Of a stretch of DNA of 5,193 nucleotides, positions 5,190-5,193 are shown piece by piece. Both the position numbers and the translations under genes were made by a program. The stretch spans positions 1 through 5,193 of the forward strand of contig VSNO01000227.1 in NCBI GenBank assembly GCA_009774375.1, in the 5' to 3' direction. This DNA comes from Lachnospiraceae bacterium. GTDB taxonomy: Bacteria; Bacillota; Clostridia; Lachnospirales; Lachnospiraceae. The stretch's first letter is position 1. The number at the start of each line of letters is the position of its first letter. The notes under the pieces are model-generated. The model did not search any database. It was given only the letters and a program-made list of their open reading frames with translations, and was not told the DNA's origin.

Positions 5190-5193
5190 ATGG
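5190..5193 (+). CDS. Start of a downstream gene, cut off by the window edge
   Basis: Only ATG and one further base are present. The call rests on the well-spaced AAGGAG and the extended -10 promoter upstream. Nothing can be said about the product. Confidence 0.5.

Overview
The window looks like chromosomal DNA from a Gram-positive Clostridia species, most likely Lachnospiraceae-like. The evidence is a PNPase of Firmicutes type with almost no C-terminal tail, strong GGAGG-type ribosome binding sites, and an ECF sigma / membrane anti-sigma pair with a promoter of the TGAAAC...TATATAG type seen upstream of such pairs in Firmicutes. The genus is an inference and cannot be fixed from sequence reading alone.

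Layout. (1) Positions 2-1333 (+) hold the C-terminal 443 residues of polynucleotide phosphorylase (pnp), cut at the left edge, followed by a strong 20-bp-stem intrinsic terminator (1348-1400). (2) Positions 1401-1497 form a short convergent gap with two further inverted repeats and no gene. (3) Positions 1498-2325 (-) encode a 275-residue class I SAM-dependent methyltransferase of unknown substrate. (4) Positions 2326-2595 are a divergent intergenic region. It carries a candidate methyltransferase promoter with an overlapping inverted repeat, a convincing ECF-type promoter pointing right, and a structured leader of about 147 nt. (5) Positions 2596-3114 (+) encode an ECF sigma factor. It overlaps by 4 nt (GTGA) a 400-residue single-pass membrane protein (3111-4313) that is probably its anti-sigma factor. 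(6) Positions 4367-4603 and 4600-5082 (+) are two small genes overlapping by 4 nt (ATGA). They encode an unrecognised 78-residue protein and a 160-residue protein with a retropepsin-like DTGA aspartic protease signature. They have their own sigma-A-type promoter embedded in the end of the anti-sigma gene, and the DNA becomes clearly more AT-rich here. (7) Positions 5083-5193 contain an extended -10 promoter wrapped in two inverted repeats, then a good RBS and the ATG of a gene that is cut off after its first codon.

How the parts may work together: the sigma/anti-sigma pair is very likely an autoregulated envelope-signalling switch, in which the anti-sigma holds the sigma at the membrane until its large outer domain senses a signal. 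The DTGA protein and its 78-residue partner form a separate, translationally coupled two-gene unit, probably acquired later. Their function is unknown, and the most original content of the window is there: a compact predicted cytosolic retropepsin-like protein paired with a small acidic protein. I saw no CRISPR array, tRNA, rRNA, insertion sequence or transposase.
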